From: an uncultured Myxococcales bacterium
Lineage (GTDB): Bacteria > Myxococcota_A > UBA9042
DNA length: 64,000 bases
Assembly (NCBI GenBank): GCA_903883645.1
Contig: CAISBR010000081.1
Location: 66,833 to 130,832 of the forward strand
Direction: 5' to 3'
Shown here: one piece after another, positions 17,499 through 26,074 of the stretch
Layout: each line of letters opens with the position of its first letter
Numbering within the stretch: the first letter of the stretch is position 1
Notes under the pieces: generated by a model
Databases searched by the model: none
The model's input: only the letters and a program-made list of their open reading frames with translations
What the model was told of the DNA's origin: nothing
Program-made: the position numbers and the translations under genes

Positions 17499-18437
17499 CT
17501 ATTCGCCCTGCTCGCGCCGCGCCACCATCGCCCGCAAGAAATGCTCGCCGGCCCGATAGCTCGACCGCACCAGCGGACCCGAGGCGCAATACGCAAAGCC
17601 CAACTCGGTCGCGCGCTGTTGCCAAAGCGCAAATTCGGCCGGCTCAACAAACCGCACAACGTCGGCGTGCCACGGGCTGGGGCGCAGATACTGGCCAAAC
17701 GTCACCGCATCGACGTGGTGGGCGCGCAGAGCCAGCAGGGCCGCCTCCACTTGCGGCGCTTCTTCGCCAATCCCAAGCATAATTGAGGTCTTGGTGACCA
17801 CATCGGGCCGCACCTGCTTGGCGTGGGCCAGCACGGCTAGGCTCTGCTGCCAACTCGCCCGCCGGTCGCGAATGGTGGCCTGCAGTGCCTCGACCACCTC
17901 GATATTATGGGCAAATACATGCGGACCCGCCAGCACCACCGTGGCGACATCGTGCAGTTGCCCCTCAAAGTCGGGCGTCAGCACCTCGATCAGCGTCTGC
18001 GGGGTACGGGCCGCAATCGCCTGCACCGTCTGGGCAAAATGCGCAGCGCCGCCATCGGGCAGGTCATCGCGATTCACGCTGGTCAGCACCACATAATCCA
18101 AGCCCATGAGCGCCACCTGATCGGCAACCTGGTGCGGCTCCTCAGGATCCAGGGCTGGCGGTCGCGGGTTCGACTTGATCGCGCAAAACCGGCAGGTGCG
18201 GGTGCAGGTGTCGCCCATCAACATCATGGTCGCGGTGCCCTCGTTCCAGCACTCGCCGATGTTGGGGCACTGCGCCTCTTCGCAAACGGTATGCAAGCCC
18301 CGGTCGCGCAAGCGACTTTTGATGCCAGCATAGCGCTCGCCACCGGGCAACGGCGCACGCAGCCACTCGGGCAGCCGCTGCCGCGCACCACCTTGCCGCT
18401 GTCGAAGCAGCGCGGTCTTTTCAAGTGAAATTCGCAT
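17499..18437 (-). CDS. lipA: Lipoyl synthase
   Basis: Radical SAM enzyme that inserts two sulfurs into octanoyl-lipoyl domains. The 312-residue protein has the auxiliary cluster motif CEEAQCPNIGEC, the radical SAM motif CTRTCRFC, and the C-terminal RSSYRAGE with the serine ligand of the auxiliary [4Fe-4S] cluster. It begins with ATG at 18437, 3 bases after the stop of the Kelch-like lipoprotein gene, so it may be transcribed with that gene. lipB is not in the window. Confidence 0.97.
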   Translation of the reverse strand: MRISLEKTALLRQRQGGARQRLPEWLRAPLPGGERYAGIKSRLRDRGLHTVCEEAQCPNIGECWNEGTATMMLMGDTCTRTCRFCAIKSNPRPPALDPEEPHQVADQVALMGLDYVVLTSVNRDDLPDGGAAHFAQTVQAIAARTPQTLIEVLTPDFEGQLHDVATVVLAGPHVFAHNIEVVEALQATIRDRRASWQQSLAVLAHAKQVRPDVVTKTSIMLGIGEEAPQVEAALLALRAHHVDAVTFGQYLRPSPWHADVVRFVEPAEFALWQQRATELGFAYCASGPLVRSSYRAGEHFLRAMVARREQGE

Positions 18438-18440
18438 GAT

Positions 18441-20267
18441 CTACTGGCAAATCGCAGTTGCGTCTAGATCGGGAGGCACGATAGTCAAGACCGCACCTAC
18501 ATCCGCTAACGTCGCCGCATCGCTGCCACTCGTAGTGCTCTTCTGACCACCTGCCAGCAGCACACCTAGGGGCAGAGGCGCCGCAACCATGGCGAAGCGG
18601 GCGGCCAAAAGTGTTTGAACTGCAAGTATTTCTAGGTCAACTGGGCCATCACCCACCGGCAGGTCCGCGGCGATACGCACAGTCCACGCGGTGCCAAGCG
18701 GACAGTCTTCGCCCGCGCCCAGCGCATCGCAAACGCCCGCAACCGCCCCCGTCACCGACATCAAGCCGCCACCCACAAGCACGCGACGGCCATCGAGCGG
18801 CACAGCCATGCCAAACAGCCCCGCGCGCACCGCCACGCCGCCGGCGATGTTGAAGGGGCGCAACTCTGCGGTACCCGCCGCCTTGTCGACCCGCACCAAG
18901 TAGGTCAGCGCCTTGTCGGCGCTCAGGCTCGACTTCTGCACGCCGCCCGCGACCAAGAACGTGACCACCCCAGCCGCCCGGTTCAGGTAGGTCGCGCTAG
19001 GTGCGATGGTGTTGAGATTGACGTCCGCGATCAGCGCAGCATTGCCCGTTAACGTAAGGAGCTGCGGCTGGTTGGTGTCGAGCACGAGTTCGCCCATTTT
19101 CACGTTGCTGCCCGACGCACCCGCCGGCGCCATGCCGCCCCACACGATCACAGTGTCGTCGCCGGGGAAGGTGAGCAGCGCGGGGCGCAGTCGCGGCACA
19201 TTCAGCTTGATATTGCCCTCGGTAATGCCTGCACCGCCCTTCGCCACCCCTTCGAGGTCGCGCAAACGGGTCGCAGTGTCCATGACTTGCCCACCTTGCT
19301 GCTGGCCGCCCACAAACAGGATCGACTTGCCCGTCGATACCGCCGACGACAGCACGGCCGTGCCCACACCCGGGTCGATCGGGCTCGCGGTCGACGACGG
19401 TGGGTCGCTCACCGTAACAAGCTCGGCCTTGGTCGCCGGCACGGCCGCCTTGAGCTGCGAGGGCCCCAGCACCGGCATCGCCAACACCCCATCGGCGCTA
19501 ATCCGCTTGGCATCCGACACGCCGCCCACCACGAGCACATGCCCCGAGTCCGCCCCCAGCGGCAACACGTGCGGCAGGATGCGACCCACCCCCAAGTGCG
19601 CATTCCACGCCGGCTTAAAGTGGCCAGCGCGCTGATCATAGTAATCAATCGTCGTAGCAGCTGTGCCTTGCGCCTGGTCCTTGTCCCAGCTGCCCATGCC
19701 GCCGGCCACGACGACATCGCCGCTCGGCAGCACCGCCCAACCGGCAAGCGCCCGCGGCGCCGCTAGCTTCGAGGCACCTACCGGACTCCCGGTGCAGGCC
19801 AGATCGCCCACAGGGGCCATAAACACATGCGCTGTCTGCTTCTTTCCCGCCTCGACCTGCACGCTGTCGGTGCGCCCGGCGTAGCTCAGCTTCTTGTCGG
19901 CGCCGCAGCCGTAGATATCCACCTGCAGGTTATCGGTAGCCGGGATGTTCTTGATCTCCCAACGCGAATCCGCCGCCTGCGCTTTGGTGGCCTTGGCCGT
20001 GCCCGTCTTCTTGACGACGGTACCGTTTTCAGTCACCAGCGCGGTCCAATGCGCGACCAAAGTCTCGATCCCGGCAGGAACTTGCTTGGTGCCGTTGGTC
20101 GTGGCCGAGCAAGTGCCATCGGCCAAACCCGCGAACCACAAGCCGATTCCACCTGTCTCGGCAACTGGTTCGGACCCTGTATCGGCGCAACCCGCGGCGG
20201 CGACCAGCAGCACAGCCAAGCTCGACAGGCGAGCACAACACGACTTCTTGAGCATTTTCATGGACAT
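18441..20267 (-). CDS. Kelch-like beta-propeller lipoprotein
   Basis: 608-residue predicted lipoprotein with lipobox VAAAGC at the end of a short signal. About seven repeats contain a hydrophobic strand followed by a double glycine (VVVAGGM, VLVVGGV, ILFVGGQ, VIVWGGM, FLVAGGV, VLVGGGL, VLLAGGQ), the mark of Kelch-type blades, which would close a seven-bladed propeller. The early region (about residues 40-150) is a separate beta-rich domain with Cys residues. It is probably exposed at the cell surface or periplasm; no ligand is known. The first ATG at 20267 is used; another ATG lies two codons inside. The ribosome site is weak. Confidence 0.7.
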   Translation of the reverse strand: MSMKMLKKSCCARLSSLAVLLVAAAGCADTGSEPVAETGGIGLWFAGLADGTCSATTNGTKQVPAGIETLVAHWTALVTENGTVVKKTGTAKATKAQAADSRWEIKNIPATDNLQVDIYGCGADKKLSYAGRTDSVQVEAGKKQTAHVFMAPVGDLACTGSPVGASKLAAPRALAGWAVLPSGDVVVAGGMGSWDKDQAQGTAATTIDYYDQRAGHFKPAWNAHLGVGRILPHVLPLGADSGHVLVVGGVSDAKRISADGVLAMPVLGPSQLKAAVPATKAELVTVSDPPSSTASPIDPGVGTAVLSSAVSTGKSILFVGGQQQGGQVMDTATRLRDLEGVAKGGAGITEGNIKLNVPRLRPALLTFPGDDTVIVWGGMAPAGASGSNVKMGELVLDTNQPQLLTLTGNAALIADVNLNTIAPSATYLNRAAGVVTFLVAGGVQKSSLSADKALTYLVRVDKAAGTAELRPFNIAGGVAVRAGLFGMAVPLDGRRVLVGGGLMSVTGAVAGVCDALGAGEDCPLGTAWTVRIAADLPVGDGPVDLEILAVQTLLAARFAMVAAPLPLGVLLAGGQKSTTSGSDAATLADVGAVLTIVPPDLDATAICQ

Positions 20268-20494
20268 ACTTGCTCAGTTCTCCAGATTAGCGGCCGGTCC
20301 GCGCGACAGTCGGACACTCGAAAGGGTACGCTGGCCCCCCGACTTGCGCAACGGCCACGGCGGATTAGGTTGCATCGGTGTGGCTTGGCGCTTGCTTCGC
20401 CGCCAGTCGTCGCACAAAATGCAAAGTCAGCGGGGGTCGCAGCCACTCGCCCTGCGGCAAGGTTAGTCGGCGCGCGCGCGTGCCCTGGAGTCGA

Positions 20495-22360
20495 ATGGAC
20501 GTCATCGCCAAGCCCGCCCTGATGATTCTGGTCTTTGGCCTGCTAGTGGTGTTCCACGAGTTCGGCCACTACATTGTGGCGCGCTGGATGGGCGTCAAAG
20601 TTCTAGCGTTCTCAATCGGTTTCGGCCCTGCGATGGTGACATGGCGGCGCGGTGATACCGAGTATTCGATCCGCTGGCTGCCCCTCGGCGGTTTTGTGCG
20701 CATGCTGGGCGACGACCCCATGGCGCCGCTCGACGACGAAATCGCCCGCGATCCGATGGCCTTCCAGAACAAGCCAGTATGGCGACGATCGCTCATCATC
20801 GCTGCGGGGCCGCTCTTCAACTTTGTGCTGCCGCTGTTGTTGCTGTTTGGCAGTGCGCTGGTCTACGAAGACGAGCTGGTGTCGACGCGGGTGGGTACGG
20901 TGGTGCCTGGGGGGCCCGCGGCTGAAATGGGCCTGCAGGCGGGCGACCGCATCCTCCGCGTCGGCGACGTCGAGGTCGAGAGCTTTGATGACCTTATTCG
21001 CGAGATCAGCAAGCGCGCCGGGCAGCCGACGCCCGTGACGTTCCGCCGCGACGGCCGCGAAGACACCCGCAACGTCACACCCCGCGAGGTGGTCAATGCC
21101 GCCGCCGCCGAGGTGGGGCTAGTCGAGCGCGTAGGTCGTATTTTGCTGTATCCCGGCGAGATGGTGCCGACAGTCGCGGTCCAAGAGGGGTCGAGAGCCT
21201 TTGCCGCTGGCCTGCGCTCCGGCGACCGCCTTCGCAGTGTGGCTGGCAAGCGGGTCCAAAGTTGGGGTGATGTGGAGCGGGCCCTTGCCGACAGCCGAAA
21301 TGGCAACGGGATTAGCATTGACTACACGCCATTAGACCTGCACGGACCCGTGCCGCGCACGGCTTGGCGCGAGTCGTTCCGCAATGCACACAAGGGCAGC
21401 GAAAAGACAATTTCTCTTGTGAGCGACGACGCTAAAACGACCGCTGGTTCGCTAGGCCTGCGCCCGGGCTATCGCCTGGTAGGGCCCGTGGTGCAAGGCA
21501 GCCAAGAGGACACGCAAGTGGGCCTGGTGCCTGGCGACGAACTACTGCAACTCGATGGCACCGACCTGGGCAGCCTAGAAGACGCGATCGAACGCCAGAA
21601 AAAGCCCCTAGAAGCCGTATTGGTCGAGCCGAGTTACCGCAGCTGGTCGCCCGAACAGCGGCAAGAGCACCTGCAAACGGCTGCAGCGCCCCATACTTTG
21701 CTCGTACGGCACATGATCCGCGACGCCGAGCGCACCCGGCTGCAAGCACTGGCCGCCGGCACGGTGCAGGCGACCACGGGTGCTGAGAAATGGCTGGTTT
21801 CGCAGCCCCAGGCCGCCCAGCTCGTCGAGCGCGGCTGGTGGGATCGGCCGGTGCCCTGGCGGCTCAAGGTGCAGCTCGACAAGAACGACCGGCCCGACCT
21901 AGCCCTGGACCTGGCTAGCCTGATGGATCGCAACAGCCCAGAAATGGTGCGCAATCCGCGTCCGGTGCGCCATGCCGTGCAGGTGGCTGGCGAGGAGTTT
22001 GTGCGCGGCGCCACGGTGATTTTGGTCACGGTGCGCGAGCTGTTCCGCGGCAATGTGCCGGTCAAAGAAGTGGGCGGCGTGGTGCGCATGGCGCAAATGA
22101 CTAGCGAGGCCGCCGACCATGGGGTCGAGGCGGTGGTGCGCCTGGTGGCGTGGCTGAGCATCAACCTGGGCATTCTGAATTTGCTGCCGATTCCCCTGGT
22201 AGACGGCGGCCACCTGCTGTTCTTGGCCATCGAGGGCGTGCGCCGTCGCCCGGCCTCGCTGCGCACCCGCCAGATCGCGGCCTACGCGGGCCTGACGTTC
22301 CTCGGCATCTTGTTTCTGGTGGTGATGAAGAACGACTTGCAGCGCGTCTTGATGCAATAA
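20495..22360 (+). CDS. rseP: RseP-type site-2 protease with three PDZ domains
   Basis: Intramembrane zinc metalloprotease that cleaves membrane-anchored regulators such as anti-sigma factors. The 621-residue protein has HEFGH in the first helix, SIGFGP, the PLGGFVRM loop and NLLPIPLVDGGH with the Asp ligand near the C-terminus. Between them are three PDZ-like segments ending in AGDRILRVGDVEV, SGDRLRSVAGKRV and PGDELLQLDGTDL. Most RseP proteins have about 450 residues and two PDZ domains, so this one is enlarged. The ATG at 20495 has GGAG 6 bases upstream. tsaB follows after 3 bases. Confidence 0.93.
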   Translation: MDVIAKPALMILVFGLLVVFHEFGHYIVARWMGVKVLAFSIGFGPAMVTWRRGDTEYSIRWLPLGGFVRMLGDDPMAPLDDEIARDPMAFQNKPVWRRSLIIAAGPLFNFVLPLLLLFGSALVYEDELVSTRVGTVVPGGPAAEMGLQAGDRILRVGDVEVESFDDLIREISKRAGQPTPVTFRRDGREDTRNVTPREVVNAAAAEVGLVERVGRILLYPGEMVPTVAVQEGSRAFAAGLRSGDRLRSVAGKRVQSWGDVERALADSRNGNGISIDYTPLDLHGPVPRTAWRESFRNAHKGSEKTISLVSDDAKTTAGSLGLRPGYRLVGPVVQGSQEDTQVGLVPGDELLQLDGTDLGSLEDAIERQKKPLEAVLVEPSYRSWSPEQRQEHLQTAAAPHTLLVRHMIRDAERTRLQALAAGTVQATTGAEKWLVSQPQAAQLVERGWWDRPVPWRLKVQLDKNDRPDLALDLASLMDRNSPEMVRNPRPVRHAVQVAGEEFVRGATVILVTVRELFRGNVPVKEVGGVVRMAQMTSEAADHGVEAVVRLVAWLSINLGILNLLPIPLVDGGHLLFLAIEGVRRRPASLRTRQIAAYAGLTFLGILFLVVMKNDLQRVLMQ

Positions 22361-22363
22361 CCC

Positions 22364-23074
22364 ATGAATACAAAAAAGATTCCTAGCGTCGAGCAATGGC
22401 TTGCCGTGTCGACGTCGGGCCCGCTGTGGACCGTGTACTTGGGTCCGCGCCAAGGGGAGGGTCAGCAAGTCGAGCTGCAAGCGCCGCGGGGCCATGCCCG
22501 CGATCTGTTGGGTTCGATTGAGGATCTGCTCGCAACCGCAGGGCTGCAGCTCTCGGATCTTGCAGGGCTGGCCGTCGACGTGGGCCCGGGGTCTTTTACC
22601 AGTCTGCGCATGGGCTTAGCGACGGTGCGCGCCCTGGCTTGGGCCTGCGACCGCCCGGTGGCGACCTCAACCTCGCTCGCAGCGCTTGCGGCCCAAGCCG
22701 ATGCCCGCGACCAGCAAGTGTTTTCATTGGTTCCTGCCCGTCGCGGCTGGTGGTACGTGGGCCAGGGGCATGGCGCTCGCGTCGCCGAGGTCGCGGTTGT
22801 AGCCGATGCCGAGCTGGCCGCTTGGGTGGCCGAACGCAAGTCTAATCAAGCCGTTGCGGTGGGTGCGTGGTCCGCAGCGCTGCTCGAGTCGCTCAGCCTG
22901 ACGGCAGCCGCCACCGCCGCCCAACCAACTGCCGCATGGGTCGCAAAGTCGGCCGGCGAACCGGGCCCCGCGTTGGCCGTCATGCCCGCATATCTAGCCG
23001 CCAGCGAAGCAGAAATCGCCAAGGGCTGGTTTGCGCCCGACCTCGCGATCGAAGCATCCGATCGGCGCATCTGA
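22364..23074 (+). CDS. tsaB: tRNA threonylcarbamoyladenosine biosynthesis protein TsaB
   Basis: Inactive ASKHA-fold partner that pairs with TsaD in t6A synthesis. The 236-residue protein has the family signature VDVGPGSFTSLRMGLATVRALA and a shortened C-terminal part. It starts 3 bases after rseP, so it is probably co-transcribed. The last codons (ASDRRI and the stop) fall in the first copies of a 13-bp tandem repeat at 23060-23111, which therefore sets the C-terminus. Confidence 0.9.
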   Translation: MNTKKIPSVEQWLAVSTSGPLWTVYLGPRQGEGQQVELQAPRGHARDLLGSIEDLLATAGLQLSDLAGLAVDVGPGSFTSLRMGLATVRALAWACDRPVATSTSLAALAAQADARDQQVFSLVPARRGWWYVGQGHGARVAEVAVVADAELAAWVAERKSNQAVAVGAWSAALLESLSLTAAATAAQPTAAWVAKSAGEPGPALAVMPAYLAASEAEIAKGWFAPDLAIEASDRRI

Positions 23075-23111
23075 TCGGCGCATCTGGTCGGCGCATCTGG
23101 TCGGCGCATTC
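23060..23111. repeat. 13-bp tandem repeat, four copies
   Basis: Four head-to-tail copies of G(A/G)TCGGCGCATCT. The first two differ from the last two at one base and the last ends TC. The tsaB stop codon lies in the second copy. The unit length is not a multiple of three, so copy changes would alter the tsaB C-terminus. It is too short and uniform to be a CRISPR. Confidence 0.85.
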
Positions 23112-23150
23112 CTCTGTAACTTTAAGGCAATAATCGATTCGTCAGTGGTT

Positions 23151-23954
23151 CTAAAGCCTGCGGTACACGCCTGCCACCACGCCGACCACCCGGCACTGAC
23201 TCACATCGCCGCGCCGCACATAGATGGGCTGCATGGTGCGGTTCTCGGGCTGCAGACGAATCACATCGCCTTCGGGGAACCAACGCTTCACCGTCGCCTC
23301 GCCACCCAGCAATACCACAGCAATTTCGCCAGACTGCGCCGTATCGCGCCGGCGTACGAACAGGTAATCGCCCGGCAAGATGCCCGCGTCGATCATCGAC
23401 TCGCCCACTACCCGCAGCGCAAAAACCTCGCCCGATCCGCCGCCCAATAGGTAACGGTCGACCACCAAGGTCTCTTCTGCCTCTTCGACGGCCAGCAGCG
23501 GCAACCCCGCGGCAACTTTGCCCAAAACGGGCACCATCTGGCTCTGCAGGTTCGCATCCGGCGCATCGGGACGGAACTGTCGCTCAGGGCGCAACCTTCT
23601 GACATTACTTGGCAGTTCTGGATCAACGTCGCGCTGAATGACTCGCTCGCGGAGCTCAGGCTGGCGCAAGTCGTCGCTCACCACGTCGGGCCGCACATCC
23701 GCCACATCATCCGGGCCGCGCACCACCGTCAAGCTGCGCGACAAATGGCCCGAACGCTGCAAAAAGCCTTTACGCTCCAGAGCTCGCAGGTGATCCGACA
23801 CGCCATTTGTCGAACGAATGCCGAAGAACTCGCCAATCTCGCGAATCGATGGCGGGTAGCCATTCTGCACTTGAAAGTCTTGTACATAGCGCAAGATCGT
23901 TTCTTGGCGCTCCGTCAGTCCATTGGGTTCGCGAGGGGGAGGCGGAGGCAGCAT
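23151..23954 (-). CDS. lexA: LexA repressor with a long linker
   Basis: Represses SOS genes and is cut when RecA is active. Residues 14-72 form the winged-helix domain (PPSIREIGEFFGIRSTNGVSDHLRALERKGFL in part, recognition helix STNGVSDHL). Residues about 145-267 form the protease domain: cleavage site Ala149-Gly150 (KVAAGLP), Ser186 in GESM and Lys223 in EATVKRWF. The linker (about 75-140) is much longer than in E. coli, making the protein 267 residues rather than about 200. A perfect LexA palindrome lies 10 bases before the ATG at 23954, so autoregulation is expected. Confidence 0.96.
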   Translation of the reverse strand: MLPPPPPREPNGLTERQETILRYVQDFQVQNGYPPSIREIGEFFGIRSTNGVSDHLRALERKGFLQRSGHLSRSLTVVRGPDDVADVRPDVVSDDLRQPELRERVIQRDVDPELPSNVRRLRPERQFRPDAPDANLQSQMVPVLGKVAAGLPLLAVEEAEETLVVDRYLLGGGSGEVFALRVVGESMIDAGILPGDYLFVRRRDTAQSGEIAVVLLGGEATVKRWFPEGDVIRLQPENRTMQPIYVRRGDVSQCRVVGVVAGVYRRL

Positions 23955-23963
23955 GATTCACCA

Positions 23964-23979
23964 CAGAACATCTGTTCAG
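23964..23979. promoter_or_regulatory. LexA box upstream of lexA (perfect palindrome)
   Basis: CAGAACATCTGTTCAG contains GAAC-ATCT-GTTC, a perfect GAAC-N4-GTTC dyad at 23966-23977. It lies in the 51-base gap between lexA and the EcsC gene and shares GAACATCTGT with the box before recA. The position is right for autorepression of lexA. Confidence 0.82.
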
Positions 23980-24005
23980 TAGTGTGCGCGCCAGGGCAGC
24001 CAACG

Positions 24006-24881
24006 TCAAGGCTTCTGCAGCTTCTTCTGGCGGTGGCGCTGCAGGGCACGGGCATATGCCGCCTGCACCTCCGCCGCACCCGCCTGACGCTCAAGCCGCC
24101 GCAGTCCAAAATGATGCCGCGCCACGGCATTAAAGTGCTCGGTAAACGCAATGTTGAAGGCAGCACCTGCCGCCGCGCCCACGACCGGCACGGCCTGCGC
24201 CACCGCTTTTTCGCCGACCACCGTCTGAAAACGCGCCGCCACCATCCCCAGCAGCCGAGTCAGCATGGGGCTGGCTCCCGCCGCCAGCTCGCTCGCCAAC
24301 TGCCGCCCGGTCAGCGTCCCAATCTGCCGCGCCGCCGAACGCAGCGCCATTGCCATACCCAGGCGCGCCGTCCAATAGCTCGATTCCATGTCAGCAAGCG
24401 GACTTGGCTCCCCTTCAAAGGTCGCATCGATCGGTGCCGGCAGTCGCCCACCCAGCGCGAGCACCGACAGGCACTCGAGACGCACCTCAGGGTCGCGCAG
24501 GTCCGCGCCCTCGGCCCGCGCAATCGCCGCAATCGACCGCAGCATCACCACCGTGGTCGCGGGTAGCTCGATCGGCAGCGCCGCCAGCCCCATCAAACCG
24601 CCCAGACCGCCCAGCGCTCCCGCTGAAAGGGAATGCATACTTGGTGTTGCGCCATCATCACCCAGCGAAGCGATCGCCCAAGTCAGCGCCCGATTCAGCG
24701 CCGCCTCCGATGCGCGCCCCACCAGCTTGCGGGCGCGATCCGGCAACCGCTCGATCAACGAATCGGCAGGGCGGCCAAGCAAGTCGGCCACCCGCATCAA
24801 AAAGCTGGGGTCTTCAAGATAGGCGACAGCCTGTTCGATAAGGCGCAGGTCGTCTGGGCAAAGCCGGGCGGCGTCTGTCAC
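24006..24881 (-). CDS. EcsC-family protein
   Basis: 291-residue protein resembling the EcsC family: Gly/Ala-rich hydrophobic helices (GALGGLGGLMGLAALPIELP, then TTVVMLRSIAAIARAEG, and QAVPVVGAAAGAAFNIAF toward the end) with an EHFNAVARHHFGLRRLE tail. The family's biochemical role is not established. It starts with GTG at 24881, 18 bases after the tube-like gene's stop, and is probably in one transcript with it. It ends 51 bases before the lexA start, on the same strand. Confidence 0.75.
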   Translation of the reverse strand: MTDAARLCPDDLRLIEQAVAYLEDPSFLMRVADLLGRPADSLIERLPDRARKLVGRASEAALNRALTWAIASLGDDGATPSMHSLSAGALGGLGGLMGLAALPIELPATTVVMLRSIAAIARAEGADLRDPEVRLECLSVLALGGRLPAPIDATFEGEPSPLADMESSYWTARLGMAMALRSAARQIGTLTGRQLASELAAGASPMLTRLLGMVAARFQTVVGEKAVAQAVPVVGAAAGAAFNIAFTEHFNAVARHHFGLRRLERQAGAAEVQAAYARALQRHRQKKLQKP

Positions 24882-24899
24882 GGGTTGGCGCGGACTCGG

Positions 24900-25832
24900 C
24901 TAGGGCGAGACCCGCGAAATTCCGCGGACTTGCAACTCAAGCTCTTCGACCATCGCCTCGTTGCCCATGCCGTCGAGCTGAAAGCCCTTCCACGACGAAG
25001 GCCAGCATTGCGACAACTCGTAGCGGGCGACATCGGTCTGGCCGTCGTCGTCCATCAGCACCACCGACACGTTGTGGAACGAAAAGCGCCCTTCCATCGT
25101 GTCTTGCATCCACTGCCACAGCGCCGCGCTGACCACCCAGCCCTTCTTTAGGGTCACAGGCGCGATCTTGGGCCGGCCCGGGATCTGCCGGGCGTACATG
25201 TCGCCGCCGCCCTGGTACTCAATGAGCTCGACTGAAGTGGACAGGCCTTCGACGGCACGGAAGGCGCCCGCAGCAATGCCACCAACTTCGATTCGGAAAT
25301 TGAAGTTACCGCGGTAGTCAAACGCGCGATTCGAGGTGCTCTGCTCTTTGGGAGCCTGCGCCGCGGCCGTGCTTTTGCCAAAGATGAGGTCGAGGATGAA
25401 CTCGACAGCCGCCGCTGCCACAACGAGCAGCGCACCGCCGGCCGCGGCTGCCGCAGCATCGAGTTCGGCCGCGTCGGCATCTAGGCTGCCCGCCGAAGTG
25501 GCGCCACCTGTACCGTCGCTCGAACCTGCCGCCTTGCCATCCTTACCGGTGGCATCTGTCGGCTTAAGTTCCATGGCCTTGTACTCGGCCTTGAGCACCG
25601 ACTTGGCCTGTTCGTTGCGGGCCTGGATCTCTCCAGTAGCCACATCAACAATGACTTCGCCTTGCTTTTTGGTGTCGGCGGCAGCCTCATTCTTGGTCTT
25701 TTGGCCGGCTTTTACCGACGCCGCTTCCGTCTTTTTGACGGCATGGACGTCGGCTTCGGCCTTCTTCTGAATCTTGTGGATGTCGGTCTTGGCATCCGCC
25801 TTGACTGCCTTGACCTTCTCTGGGCTGCTCAT
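24900..25832 (-). CDS. Orphan contractile-injection tube-like (gp19/Afp1) protein with membrane-type N-terminal extension
   Basis: 310 residues. Residues about 175-305 match the T4 gp19 / Afp-PVC tail-tube family in order: FNFRIEVGGI, VEGLSTSVELIEYQGGG, QIPGRPKIAPVTLKKG, ALWQWMQD, VSVVLMDDDG, CWPSSWKGF, and NEAMVEELEL. Residues 1-95 are very rich in Lys/Ala/Glu/Asp and look like a coiled coil. Residues 126-151 form a hydrophobic Ala/Val/Leu stretch, then a LILDLIFG-like amphipathic end. Tube proteins normally lack such extensions. No sheath, baseplate or ATPase gene of an injection system is near. The ATG at 25832 has GGAGG 5 bases upstream. It precedes the EcsC gene. Confidence 0.72.
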   Translation of the reverse strand: MSSPEKVKAVKADAKTDIHKIQKKAEADVHAVKKTEAASVKAGQKTKNEAAADTKKQGEVIVDVATGEIQARNEQAKSVLKAEYKAMELKPTDATGKDGKAAGSSDGTGGATSAGSLDADAAELDAAAAAAGGALLVVAAAAVEFILDLIFGKSTAAAQAPKEQSTSNRAFDYRGNFNFRIEVGGIAAGAFRAVEGLSTSVELIEYQGGGDMYARQIPGRPKIAPVTLKKGWVVSAALWQWMQDTMEGRFSFHNVSVVLMDDDGQTDVARYELSQCWPSSWKGFQLDGMGNEAMVEELELQVRGISRVSP

Positions 25833-26074
25833 GACGTCCTCCTGCGGCCGGGCGCGAAGTGGCCACATTCGCTTTCAAAGTGCGCCAGCGGGCTGCGACT
25901 GTCAACCGCACTCTCGCAGTGCCCTAGATCGCTGGGGTTGCTACGCCCCACTGGCCGATCGGGGGGCGGGATCGCCCTTGAAACCTGGGCAGTTTTGCCC
26001 CACCACAGCCGTTCGCTGCCGGGCGGCGGCCCGAGCAGGTTGCCGACGGCGCGGCGATCATCGACACTACTAGC

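Noticed and set aside
24900-25832. Part of a complete extracellular contractile injection system or prophage
   Set aside because: No sheath, baseplate, spike, AAA+ loading ATPase, capsid or integrase gene lies next to it.
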